A DNA stretch of 64,000 nucleotides, taken from Halorarius halobius. Lineage in GTDB: Archaea; Halobacteriota; Halobacteria; Halobacteriales; Haloarculaceae. This document shows, in pieces, positions 35,408 to 42,733 of the stretch. A program made the translations under genes and the position numbers. Location of the stretch: positions 1,199,227 to 1,263,226 of the forward strand of contig NZ_CP101161.1 of the NCBI RefSeq assembly GCF_024298865.1, given 5' to 3'. The notes below the pieces were generated by a model. That model saw only the letters and a program-made list of their open reading frames with translations, made no database searches and had not been told where the DNA came from. The first letter of the stretch is position 1. Every line of letters begins with the position of its first letter.

Positions 35408-36676
35408 CTACTGGGGGTCGGGAAGCGCGCGCTTCGAGGTGGGGGGAAGCAGGTAGTTGCCGCGCCGGCGGACGAACGTGTACTCGAGGATACCGTTGTT
35501 GACCCGCTGGCGGACCGCGGGGTTCTCGGTGAGGTCCTCGCCGTTCATCGCCTCGCGCGTCTCCACGAAGTCGCTGATCTCGCGGTGGACCGCGAGGAAG
35601 TGGAGGCCGGCCTCGCCGCCGTCCGTCGAGTCGAAGTCGCGCCGCAGGATGATGGGCGAGTCGTCCTCGCGGGCGTTCGTCGCCATCTTCTGGGAGTGGC
35701 CGACGCGGCCGTAGTCGCGGGCCGACTCCTCGGGTGCGGGGCAGTCGCTCATCCCGGAGTCGTCGCCCAGCGACTCGCCGGTTCCCTCGACTTTCCCGGA
35801 CTCGGCGTGGGCCGGACAGAACATCTCCGCGACGCGGGTGTCGTGGTCCTGCTCGCCGTACCAGTCGTCGAGCCGTAGGCGTATCTTCGAGAGGTGCTGG
35901 GTCGTCCCGTCCGCGAAGGGGCCCTCCTGGATGGTAACGCGCTCCTCGCTGGCCTGGTTCTTCTCGAAGCCGGACTTGAATCCCATGTAGAGGGGTGCGT
36001 CCTCCGGGACTGGGTCGCCGTCGGGGATGCCCTCGACGTCCTGGTTCTCCGCGGGCAGGCCCGCGCCGATGAACCCGGTGCGGCGCTCCCGGCGCTCGAG
36101 TACGCCGTCGAACGAGGCGGCCATCTCGACGCCGTTGGCCTGCTCGCGGTTGCCCACCAGCGCCTCCTCGGCTTCCAGCACGACCGGCGCGTGGTCGCTG
36201 GCGAGGTGGACGACGAGGTCGGGGTCGTCGAGTGCGGGGTCCTCGAACGGCGACAGCGCCTCCGGTTTCGGCAGGTCGACCGAGTCGGACAGGTCGGCGT
36301 CGAACCGCTCGAAGTAGTACGGCGAGTAGCCCGCGGTGACGAGCAGGCCCTCGTTCGACCACTCGTAGGCGCGGTTGAGGCCGTCGAGCGCCTCCCCGAC
36401 CTGCGTGCGGTCGCTCTCGGTCGGCGGACCGTCGTGCGTCAAATCGAACAGCGCGGCGACGTGGTGGCGCGGCGCGACGACGTTGCCGTGCTGGTCGCGC
36501 TCGAGGACTTCGTTCCACGCGTGCTGGCGCTCGGGGACGGCCGAGAGGTCTCCCTCCGGGACGTCGGGACCGCCGCCCAGCCGCTCGGTGCAGGCCGACA
36601 GCGCGCTCGCGCCGCCGATGGCGACGGCGGCCTTCATGAACTCCCGTCGCGTGCGCTCGGTGCGTCGTTCCACCAT
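35408..36676 (-). CDS. Tat-exported DyP-peroxidase-superfamily protein (EfeB-like)
   Basis: A 422-residue exported protein. The twin-arginine signal TRREFMKAAVAIGGASALSAC ends in lipobox-like Cys29. The fold matches the two-domain ferredoxin-like DyP/EfeB family: GFIGAGLPAEN ends domain one, and YMGFKSGFEKNQ aligns with the DyP GxxDG region. QHLSKIRLRLDDWY aligns with the inter-motif strand, DYGRVGHSQKM carries a candidate haem-ligand His327, and GGEAGLHFLAVHREISDFVE aligns with the final strand/helix. The distal Asp of GxxDG is Ser here (GFKSG, 232-236), so peroxidase activity may be altered. Its ATG overlaps the P19-like gene stop (ATGA), so the two are coupled. I recall such proteins as DUF7405. 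Confidence 0.7.
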   Translation of the reverse strand: MVERRTERTRREFMKAAVAIGGASALSACTERLGGGPDVPEGDLSAVPERQHAWNEVLERDQHGNVVAPRHHVAALFDLTHDGPPTESDRTQVGEALDGLNRAYEWSNEGLLVTAGYSPYYFERFDADLSDSVDLPKPEALSPFEDPALDDPDLVVHLASDHAPVVLEAEEALVGNREQANGVEMAASFDGVLERRERRTGFIGAGLPAENQDVEGIPDGDPVPEDAPLYMGFKSGFEKNQASEERVTIQEGPFADGTTQHLSKIRLRLDDWYGEQDHDTRVAEMFCPAHAESGKVEGTGESLGDDSGMSDCPAPEESARDYGRVGHSQKMATNAREDDSPIILRRDFDSTDGGEAGLHFLAVHREISDFVETREAMNGEDLTENPAVRQRVNNGILEYTFVRRRGNYLLPPTSKRALPDPQ

Positions 36677-37722
36677 CAGACGCTCACCTCCACGGGGTCG
36701 AACTGCATGAACGCCGTCTCGTACCCCTCGTGGCGGGCGACCTGCGGGGGAGTGGTGACCCGGAGTTCGAGTTCGTCGCCCGACTCGATGTCGACGCCGG
36801 CGCCGTAGTGGTAGCCGAGGTCGGGGTCGAGCGTACGGGTGAGCGCCCCGTCGTGGACGGTCTCGCCGTCGCGGGTCACCGTCGCCTCCATCGCCATCGC
36901 GGGAATCACCATCCGGTTGTAGGGGGTTCGCGCCGAGACCGCGAGGTAGCCGTCGCCGTCGACTCCCTCGGGCGGCGCGTCGAGCGACGCGACCACCAGT
37001 TTCGCGTCGCCGGTGGTCGCGGTGGCCGCCACCTCACCGGGCAACTCCTCTTCCGTCGGAGCAAAGCCCATCGGCATCCCCATCTCCATTGGCTCGACGG
37101 CCGCCCGGTTGCCGGCCCTGTCGGGAGTTCGCTCGTACTTGAGTTCGTTGAGCGCCGACTCGGAGAACTCGAACGGGATGGTCGCGTTCGTGGCGTCCTC
37201 GAACCGGCCTTGGAACGCGCCCGTCCGGCGGGTGGAGACGCCGCCGACGCTGACGGTCACGTCGTAGGTGCCGTCGCCGGACAGCGGGAAGTTCGCGCCG
37301 TAGTGGAACCCCATCGGCTGGGAGAGCATCGGGTAGATGACTTCCTGGGTGACGAGGTCGTCGTCCTGCGAAATCTCGATGGACAGCCCCGTCTCCGGGA
37401 GCACCTGCTTCGTCTCGGCGTCCCAGACGGTCGCCATCAGGTGGACGCTGTCCTCGTCGTCGATCTCGGTCAGCGATGTCTCGGTGCCGTTGACGTTCCA
37501 GAACCGGTGGGGGTACGAGTACATCAGCGCGAATCGGTACGCGCCGCTCTTGCCCATGCCGGCCATCTCCATCCCCTCGACGTGGGTGGGGAAGTAGACG
37601 GCGTCCGGCCGGTCCTCCAGCACGGGTGGGGCACCCACCGGCTCCGTCACGAGACCCGTACAGCCGGCAAGCGCCGCGGTGCCGGCGCCAAGTCCCGCCC
37701 GGAGCACGTCGCGTCGTCGCAT
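36676..37722 (-). CDS. Tat lipoprotein with two P19/Tp34-like iron-binding domains, copy 1
   Basis: A 348-residue lipoprotein (Tat-like RRRDVLRAGLGAG, lipobox Cys21). It has two similar halves. Domain one has HVEGMEMAGM, SYPHRFWNVNG, and MGFHYGANFPLSGDGTYDVT (His140), like the MxxxDGPHYGAN site of P19/Tp34 periplasmic iron/copper-binding proteins. Domain two has LDPDLGYHYGAGVDIESGDE (His305) and PPQVARHEGYE. I recall this family as DUF7350, often labelled iron transporter. It heads an operon with the DyP-like gene. Its promoter shares a 29-bp element with the second copy at 41173. Confidence 0.72.
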   Translation of the reverse strand: MRRRDVLRAGLGAGTAALAGCTGLVTEPVGAPPVLEDRPDAVYFPTHVEGMEMAGMGKSGAYRFALMYSYPHRFWNVNGTETSLTEIDDEDSVHLMATVWDAETKQVLPETGLSIEISQDDDLVTQEVIYPMLSQPMGFHYGANFPLSGDGTYDVTVSVGGVSTRRTGAFQGRFEDATNATIPFEFSESALNELKYERTPDRAGNRAAVEPMEMGMPMGFAPTEEELPGEVAATATTGDAKLVVASLDAPPEGVDGDGYLAVSARTPYNRMVIPAMAMEATVTRDGETVHDGALTRTLDPDLGYHYGAGVDIESGDELELRVTTPPQVARHEGYETAFMQFDPVEVSV

Positions 37723-37743
37723 ACCCGTCCTAGTCGAGTCACG

Positions 37744-37772
37744 CGAAAAGGGGTTCTGGTACGACCGTCGAA
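37744..37772 (-). promoter_or_regulatory. 29-bp promoter element shared by both P19-like genes, copy 1
   Basis: The block (plus strand CGAAAAGGGGTTCTGGTACG then ACCGTCGAA) is identical over 29 bp to 41195-41223. Both begin 21-22 nt upstream of the start codon of a P19-like gene. In sense orientation it holds CCAGAACCCCTTTTCG, so it includes the core promoter plus upstream sequence. Outside this block the two upstream regions do not match, which argues for selection on the element. Confidence 0.65.
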
Positions 37773-37798
37773 CGAGTTCGAGAATCGCGCCAGAACCC
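37751..37798. promoter_or_regulatory. 48-bp dyad in the divergent P19-like/Tat-protein control region
   Basis: GGGTTCTGG (37751-37759) and CCAGAACCC (37790-37798) are perfect inverted copies. CGAACGAGTTCG (37769-37780) sits exactly at their common centre (37774.5). Across the 24-bp arms, 18-19 positions are complementary. It separates P19-like copy 1 (minus) from the small Tat protein (plus), for which CCAGAACCCGTATA at 37790-37803 is also the promoter. A dimeric or tetrameric regulator covering both promoters is the simplest reading. Confidence 0.6.
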
Positions 37799-37830
37799 GT
37801 ATACTGTGGTCCTGCGTCGCCCCGGACGCG

Positions 37831-38292
37831 ATGTCGAACGACGACGCGACGCGACGAGCGGTACTGCGAACGACCACCGGCCTCGGTGCCGCGGCGCTCG
37901 GTCTCGGTTCGCTGTCCGGGTCGGCGACGGCCCACTACCCCGAGGAACTCGACGTCGAGGTGAACCCCGGTTTCGACGGCCGCATCGACCTCGCTGGCGA
38001 GCGGTTCGCCGTCAGGGTGGCTCCGAACGAGGAGCACGACCCGACCGGGGAGATGCCGGGGCCACACTACAACCACACGCACTACCGGGCGGGGACGGCC
38101 GACGCCGTCGCCACGGGCCCGCGACCGGAGTACGCCTACCGCGGGCTGTTCCACGACGGCTCCGTTCTGCTGACGTTCCCGCTGGCCGACACCGGTATCA
38201 CGACGGCCACGGACACCGTCCGGCTCCGGTGGGAGCGACACGTCGGCGGGAGCCACGGGCTCTCGGGCACGGACGAGGTGACCGTCGAGTAG
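37831..38292 (+). CDS. Small Tat-exported His-rich protein
   Basis: A 153-residue protein with a twin-arginine signal (DDATRRAVLRTTTGLGAAAL, cleaved near the ATAHYP boundary at about 34-36). The mature part is a predicted beta sandwich with a His-rich segment, GEMPGPHYNHTHYRAGTADA, plus LFHDGSVLLTF and ERHVGGSHGLSGTDE. The PGPHYNHTHY stretch could bind metal and recalls the GPHYG site of P19 proteins, although the folds need not be related. It is divergent from P19-like copy 1 and shares its dyad, so co-regulation is likely. I do not recognise a named family. Confidence 0.72.
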   Translation: MSNDDATRRAVLRTTTGLGAAALGLGSLSGSATAHYPEELDVEVNPGFDGRIDLAGERFAVRVAPNEEHDPTGEMPGPHYNHTHYRAGTADAVATGPRPEYAYRGLFHDGSVLLTFPLADTGITTATDTVRLRWERHVGGSHGLSGTDEVTVE

Positions 38293-38298
38293 CCGCGG

Positions 38299-38796
38299 CT
38301 ACTCCTCTAGTAGCGCGTCGACCAGCCGGGTGAACCGGTCCACGAGCCGCCCCGGGAGGGTCGGCTCCGCGCGGTCGAGCAGTTCGGCCGTCCGTTCGGG
38401 CTGTGCGAGCACGAGATGCACCCGTCCGGAGCGGTAGCGCTTCTCGACGAGTTCCTGCTCGACGAGTCGGTCGAGATGCCACGACAGCGTCGAGCGCGCG
38501 ATGCCGGCGCGCTCGGCCGTTTCGCCGGCCGACAGGGGCCCGTCCGCCATCAGCACGCTCACGACGTCGGCCGCGGTCTCCCGTCTGAGAAGCGCGAGCG
38601 CCCCCCGGTCCCACGCGTCGTAGTCGTCGGGGAAGTAGTGGGTCTGCCCGTAGAGGTCGGCGGCGACCACGTCGAGTTTCTTGAGGTGGTACTGCACCTG
38701 TCCGGGCGCGAGGTCCAGCGCCCGGACGAGTTCGCTGAAGTGGACGCCCGGGTCGCGGCGGACGTGGGCGGCGATGCGCTCGCGCGTCTCGCTCAC
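38299..38796 (-). CDS. Winged-helix transcriptional regulator (tandem wHTH)
   Basis: A 165-residue regulator. The first winged helix (about 1-60) has RDPGVHFSELVRALDLAPGQ then VQYHLKKLDVVAADLYG. The second (about 80-140) has GPLSAGETAERAGIARSTLS then WHLDRLVEQELVEKRY. This is an archaeal tandem HTH arrangement. The GTG start overlaps the stop of the upstream membrane gene (GTGA). It faces the small Tat gene tail to tail six bases away. It is the only regulator within the P19/DyP-like locus, hence a candidate for the dyad at 37751-37798. Confidence 0.82.
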   Translation of the reverse strand: MSETRERIAAHVRRDPGVHFSELVRALDLAPGQVQYHLKKLDVVAADLYGQTHYFPDDYDAWDRGALALLRRETAADVVSVLMADGPLSAGETAERAGIARSTLSWHLDRLVEQELVEKRYRSGRVHLVLAQPERTAELLDRAEPTLPGRLVDRFTRLVDALLEE

Positions 38797-39086
38797 TCAG
38801 GACCACCCCGCGCCTGTCGGGCGGTGTAGACGGCCGCGATGACGAGCCCCGCCATCACCACGTCCAGGGCGTGTTCGAGCGTGTGGTGGGTCGCATCGGG
38901 GAACACCCCCCACATCAGCGCGACCCCGACCGCCGTCCGCGCGAGCAGGGTCGCCAGCGCCAGCGTCACCAGCAGGTACGGCACCGACTGCCGCTGGACG
39001 AGCGCCGCCAGCGCCACGCCGACGATGCCGGCCGCACACAGCCCCGCGACGGCGAGCACCACGGCCAGCAGGAGGTCGTTGCTCAC
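38793..39086 (-). CDS. Three-helix membrane protein coupled to the wHTH regulator
   Basis: A 97-residue membrane protein with three hydrophobic segments (about 5-28, 35-60, 70-90). VQRQSVPYLLVTLALATLLA and ATHHTLEHALDVVMAGLVIA are characteristic; the HH...EH histidines may lie at a membrane face. It is coupled to the following winged-helix gene by a GTGA overlap and probably senses a signal for it or tethers it. I recall similar proteins as DUF7471, unverified. Confidence 0.72.
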   Translation of the reverse strand: MSNDLLLAVVLAVAGLCAAGIVGVALAALVQRQSVPYLLVTLALATLLARTAVGVALMWGVFPDATHHTLEHALDVVMAGLVIAAVYTARQARGGPE

Positions 39087-39150
39087 GCCGTTCCATCACC
39101 TCCGTGTCGGGACCGCACGCGGATAAGCCGAGCGCCGGCTACAGCCGGGG

Positions 39151-40086
39151 TCATACCCGCCTCAGGAGCGCGACGGCCGCCAGCGCCGCCAGCGCCGCCG
39201 CGAGCCCGAAGCCGGGGCCGCCGCCGTCGGTCGGTGTCGGGGTGTCCGTCGACTCGCTCGTCGTTGCGGCCGTCGTCTCGCTGGCGGGCGTCGGCGTCGC
39301 CGTCTGAACCACCGGGGGCGTGGGCGTCGTCGTCCCCTCCGCGCCGCCGCGCACGCGCGCACCGAACGTCGTCGCCACCGCCGCGTCGCCGGCGGTCAGC
39401 GGCTCCCCGTCGCCGTCGACCAGCACTGCCGTCGGCGTGAACCGGTCGCGGCCGTCGAGGAACGACTCGTCTATCGGCACGGAGACGTTCGCGTGCGTGC
39501 CGGCCGAGAGGTTCGCCCGCCCGACGACCTCCCCGTCGGAGCCGTTGCGGACGAGGACCGCGCCGTCGGTCGGGAGCGTGGCGGTGCGGACCGTCACGGC
39601 ACCCCCGGACGCGTTCACCCGCTGGGGCGCGAACGCCGCCGCGGTCACGAGCGCCCGGTCGCCCCGGGCGACCGTGATGCGCTCGCCCGCGGGCTGTCCG
39701 AACGTCGTCAGCATCTCGTCGTCGTCCGGTTCGAACTCCCCGTCGCCGTCGCTCGTGTGGAGCACCAGCCACGCCTCGTCGGTCGTCCAGTCGTCCCACG
39801 CGCCGTCTGCGACGGTGACGCTCACGTCGGTCTTCAGCCCGCCCGCCTGCGAGATGGGCGCGTGGCCGATGGGCTCGCCGACGGCGCCGTCGTCGTCGCG
39901 GTGGACGACCAGGTAGCCGTCGACGGCGACGAACGCCGTCTCCGCGACGAGCCTCCCGTCGGGGCTGACCTGCGGATCCGCGGCGACGTGGTTGACGTGG
40001 GCCGACGCCGGCATCGGGACCGCCGCCGCGAGCGCGGCGACGACGAGCCCGGCGGCCAGCAGGCCGACCGCGTGGCGCGTCTCCAT
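39151..40086 (-). CDS. PGF-CTERM surface protein with DUF7282-like domains
   Basis: A 311-residue exported protein. Signal RHAVGLLAAGLVVAALAAAV ends near MPASAH. Two similar beta domains follow: VAVDGYLVVHRDDDGAVGEP with LVLHTSDGDGEFEPDDDEML, and TLPTDGAVLVRNGSDGEVVG with TAVLVDGDGEPLTAGD. The EFEPDDDEML stretch resembles the conserved acidic end of DUF7282. A Thr/Pro linker leads to the GGGPGFGLAAALAALAAVAL sorting signal. ATG 40086 is used. Upstream sense GAACAGCCTTTTCC at about 40111-40124 weakly resembles the P19-like promoter element at the same distance. Confidence 0.78.
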   Translation of the reverse strand: METRHAVGLLAAGLVVAALAAAVPMPASAHVNHVAADPQVSPDGRLVAETAFVAVDGYLVVHRDDDGAVGEPIGHAPISQAGGLKTDVSVTVADGAWDDWTTDEAWLVLHTSDGDGEFEPDDDEMLTTFGQPAGERITVARGDRALVTAAAFAPQRVNASGGAVTVRTATLPTDGAVLVRNGSDGEVVGRANLSAGTHANVSVPIDESFLDGRDRFTPTAVLVDGDGEPLTAGDAAVATTFGARVRGGAEGTTTPTPPVVQTATPTPASETTAATTSESTDTPTPTDGGGPGFGLAAALAALAAVALLRRV

Positions 40087-40120
40087 ACGCTGGGTTGGGA
40101 GCACGGGTGGAAAAGGCTGT

Positions 40121-41173
40121 TCAGACGGTCAGCGTCACCGGCTCGAAGTCGAGTAGCGCGCGCTCGTACCCCTCGTGGCGGGCGACCTGCGGCGGGAGCG
40201 TGACCTGCAACTCGAGTTCGTCGCCCGACTGAACGGCGACGTCGGCGCCGTAGTGGTAGCCGAGGTCGGGGTCGAGCGTCCGTGTGAGCGTTCCGTCGTA
40301 GACGGTCTCGCCGTCGCGGGTCACCGTCGCGTCCATCGTCATCGCCGGGAGGACCAGCCCGTTGTAGCGGGTGCGCGCCGAGACCGCGAGATACGCGTCG
40401 GTACCGAATCGACTCGCGGCGTCGCCGTCGAGTACGGTGGTCACGAGGCGCGCGCCGTCCGACAGCGGGTCGCCGATGACCCGGCCGGGGAGCGCGTCGT
40501 TCGGCGGCGCGGTCGCCTGTGGCATCATCCCCATCTGCATCGGCTTCACCGCGCCCTTCCGCCCGTAGGCGTCGAGGCGCTCGACCTCGACCTTCTCGCG
40601 CTGTTTCTCGTTGAACGCGAACGGTATCTCGGCGTCGACCGACTCGCGGAACTGCCCCTCGTAGTCGCCGGTCAGCGCCACCGAGTCGGGGACGGCACCG
40701 ACCGACACCTTCGCGGTGTACTCGCCGTCGCCGGACAGCGGGAAGTTCGCGCCGTAGTGGAACCCCATCCGCTGGGAGAGCATCGGGTAGATGACCTCCT
40801 GTGTGACGAGGTCGCCGCCCTGCTCGACTTTCAGCGACAGCCCCGTCTCGGGGACGACGGTGTTCGTCGGCTCGTGGAACACCACCGCCATCCCGTGGAT
40901 GTCGCCCGACCGCGGCGTCTTCGACAGCTCCGACCCGTTGACGTTCCAGAACACGTGCGGGGCGGCGTACATGAACGCCACCGTGTACGGGCCGGCCTCG
41001 GCCATCCCTTGCATCGACATCGTCTCGCGGAACTTCTGGACGTAGATGGCGTCCGGCAGGTCCTCGGTGCCGGCCGGCGTCGCCGTGTCGGTCGGCGTCC
41101 CCGTGATGCCCGAACAGCCGGCCAGCAGGCTCGTCGCCCCGCCCGCGGCGGCGAGGAACCGTCGTCTGTGCAT
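40121..41173 (-). CDS. Tat lipoprotein with two P19/Tp34-like domains, copy 2
   Basis: A 350-residue paralogue of the gene at 36676-37722. It has signal HRRRFLAAAGGATSLLAGC, then FRETMSMQGMAEAGPYTVAF, APHVFWNVNGSELS, MLSQRMGFHYGANFPLSGDG and LDPDLGYHYGADVAVQSGDE with PPQVARHEGYE. Both GxHYGA sites are kept, while the linker between the halves differs (KPMQMGMMPQATAPP). Long near-identical DNA at the HYGAN and HEGYE regions suggests fairly recent duplication or gene conversion. It carries the same 29-bp promoter element. Confidence 0.72.
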   Translation of the reverse strand: MHRRRFLAAAGGATSLLAGCSGITGTPTDTATPAGTEDLPDAIYVQKFRETMSMQGMAEAGPYTVAFMYAAPHVFWNVNGSELSKTPRSGDIHGMAVVFHEPTNTVVPETGLSLKVEQGGDLVTQEVIYPMLSQRMGFHYGANFPLSGDGEYTAKVSVGAVPDSVALTGDYEGQFRESVDAEIPFAFNEKQREKVEVERLDAYGRKGAVKPMQMGMMPQATAPPNDALPGRVIGDPLSDGARLVTTVLDGDAASRFGTDAYLAVSARTRYNGLVLPAMTMDATVTRDGETVYDGTLTRTLDPDLGYHYGADVAVQSGDELELQVTLPPQVARHEGYERALLDFEPVTLTV

Positions 41174-41194
41174 ACGCGAACGTGGGGAGTTCGC

Positions 41195-41223
41195 CGAAAA
41201 GGGGTTCTGGTACGACCGTCGAA
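41195..41223 (-). promoter_or_regulatory. 29-bp promoter element shared by both P19-like genes, copy 2
   Basis: Identical to 37744-37772 and at the same distance from the start codon (its AAAA lies 24 nt from the ATG in both). Here only one half of the dyad is present; the mirrored CCAGAACCC is absent. The plus-strand gene starting at 41264 therefore probably has a separate promoter. Confidence 0.6.
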
Positions 41224-41263
41224 GAAGCGGGGCCGCTTTGCACGTGGGGCGACAACGGCCGGT

Positions 41264-42508
41264 GTGAGACGGTTCGCTTTCGCCCTGCTCGTCGCCCTCC
41301 TCGCGCTCGCGGGCTGTTCGGGCGGCCCGACCGCGCCGAGCGAGGACGTGGAACTCATCGAGCGCTGGCAGGCCGGCGACAGCGCCATCGAGGGGAACCA
41401 CCACGCCGCGGCGGCCGGCCGGGTCGGCGGGAACGGGTCCAGCGGCGAGGCCGTCGTCGCCGTCCCTATCGGCGGCCGGAGCGGCAGAACGGGCTGTAAA
41501 CTGCTGGTCCTCGACGGGGACGGCGAGCGCCGGTGGGCCGACGACGTGCCGAAGCGCGCCTGCACCATCCACGCCGTCGCGGACCCGACCCTGGCGGACT
41601 TCACCGGCGACGGCCGGCCGGAACTGCTGGCGGCCACCACCGAGGAGGCAGTCGTCGCCTACGACCCGCTGACGGGCGAGGTGACGTTCCGCCACCCGCT
41701 GTCGGACTACGGCTACACCCGGCCCGTCGTGGCGGACGTCATCGGCGACTCGACGCCGGAACTCGTCGTCACCGACATCGACGGGACGCTGTCGGTGGTG
41801 CGACCCGACAACACGACGGTGTGGCGCCGGCCGCTGAACGCCTTCTCCTGGGCGTCGCCCGCCGTCGAGAACTTCGACGCGTCGGGCGGCAAGGAGGTGG
41901 TCGTCGGCCTCGGCAACGGCACCGTCGTCGCGTTCACGCCCCGCGGCGGCGTGGCGTGGTCGACGGCCGTCGAGGGGTCGGTGACGTGGACCGCCGACGG
42001 CGACGTCGACGACGACCCGGCCCGCGAGTTCCTCGCGGCCACCGCCTCGGGCACGGTCGCGGCACTGGACGGCGCGACCGGTGAGGTGGAGTGGTCCCGC
42101 GACCTGGGGACGCTCGCGGCGGTCGGGCCGCCCGTCGGGACCGGCGCGGACGCGACCGTGTACGCGACGAACCGGAACGGAACGCTGTACGCACTCGACG
42201 GGACGACCGGCGACACCGAGTGGACGACGACGCTCACGACCGGCGAGACGCAGATGAACCCCCCGCCGGTCGTCGGCGACGTGACCGGCGACGGCGACCC
42301 CGACGTGGTGGCGGTGACGAACGACGGGCGGGTGCTGGTCGTCAACCCCGCGGATGGGACCGTACGCGGGAGCTACGAGCGCGACGGTGCGGTGTTCACC
42401 CACGCGACGCTCGCGGACACGGACGGCGACGGCACCGAGGAGATATACGTGGTGTACGGCGACGGCACGGCCGTCGCCCTGGCCGTTCAGGGTTCCACGT
42501 CGTCGTAG
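41264..42508 (+). CDS. Lipoprotein with FG-GAP/PQQ-like beta-propeller repeats
   Basis: A 414-residue lipoprotein. Signal VRRFAFALLVALLALAGCSG has lipobox Cys near residue 18. It has seven or so blades mixing integrin-type FG-GAP calcium loops and PQQ-like strands: LADFTGDGRPELLAATTEEA, VADVIGDSTPELVVTDIDG, DVDDDPAREFLAATASG, VGDVTGDGDPDVVAVTNDG and LADTDGDGTEEIYVVYGDG. The GTG at 41264 directly precedes the signal. It is divergent from P19-like copy 2, so it may belong to the same surface system; no enzymatic motif is seen. Confidence 0.82.
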   Translation: MRRFAFALLVALLALAGCSGGPTAPSEDVELIERWQAGDSAIEGNHHAAAAGRVGGNGSSGEAVVAVPIGGRSGRTGCKLLVLDGDGERRWADDVPKRACTIHAVADPTLADFTGDGRPELLAATTEEAVVAYDPLTGEVTFRHPLSDYGYTRPVVADVIGDSTPELVVTDIDGTLSVVRPDNTTVWRRPLNAFSWASPAVENFDASGGKEVVVGLGNGTVVAFTPRGGVAWSTAVEGSVTWTADGDVDDDPAREFLAATASGTVAALDGATGEVEWSRDLGTLAAVGPPVGTGADATVYATNRNGTLYALDGTTGDTEWTTTLTTGETQMNPPPVVGDVTGDGDPDVVAVTNDGRVLVVNPADGTVRGSYERDGAVFTHATLADTDGDGTEEIYVVYGDGTAVALAVQGSTSS

Positions 42509-42627
42509 AGTTCGTCGAAGTCGAGTTCCTCGTCGCGGTGTTCGAGGGCCTTCTCTATCTCGTGTTCACGACGCTGTTCGCGCTTCACCTGCCCCTTCCG
42601 CTCGCGGCCTCGCTTCGTGTCTCCCAT
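42487..42627 (-). CDS. 46-residue charged protein, unknown
   Basis: MGDTKRGRERKGQVKREQRR is followed by EHEIEKALEHRDEELDFDEL and YDDVEP: a basic N-terminal half and an acidic C-terminal half, predicted helical. It overlaps the 3' end of the preceding plus-strand gene by 22 bp tail to tail. An AT-containing stretch precedes the ATG. The bipolar charge suggests binding to nucleic acid or ribosome, which is speculation. Confidence 0.55.
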   Translation of the reverse strand: MGDTKRGRERKGQVKREQRREHEIEKALEHRDEELDFDELYDDVEP

Positions 42628-42733
42628 ACAATGCGTGGGAATAGCACGCATGGACTTAACCCTACCGGCGGGCTCGCCGGGTGAGCGGGCACCTCGTGGT
42701 TCGGAGGGCGCGAAAACTGGACGTTCGCGAGAT

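Noticed and set aside
38797..39099. Alternative frame on the same strand over the small membrane protein
   Set aside because: The sequence is Arg/Gly-rich without hydrophobic pattern, whereas 38793-39086 gives a clean three-helix protein coupled to the regulator.
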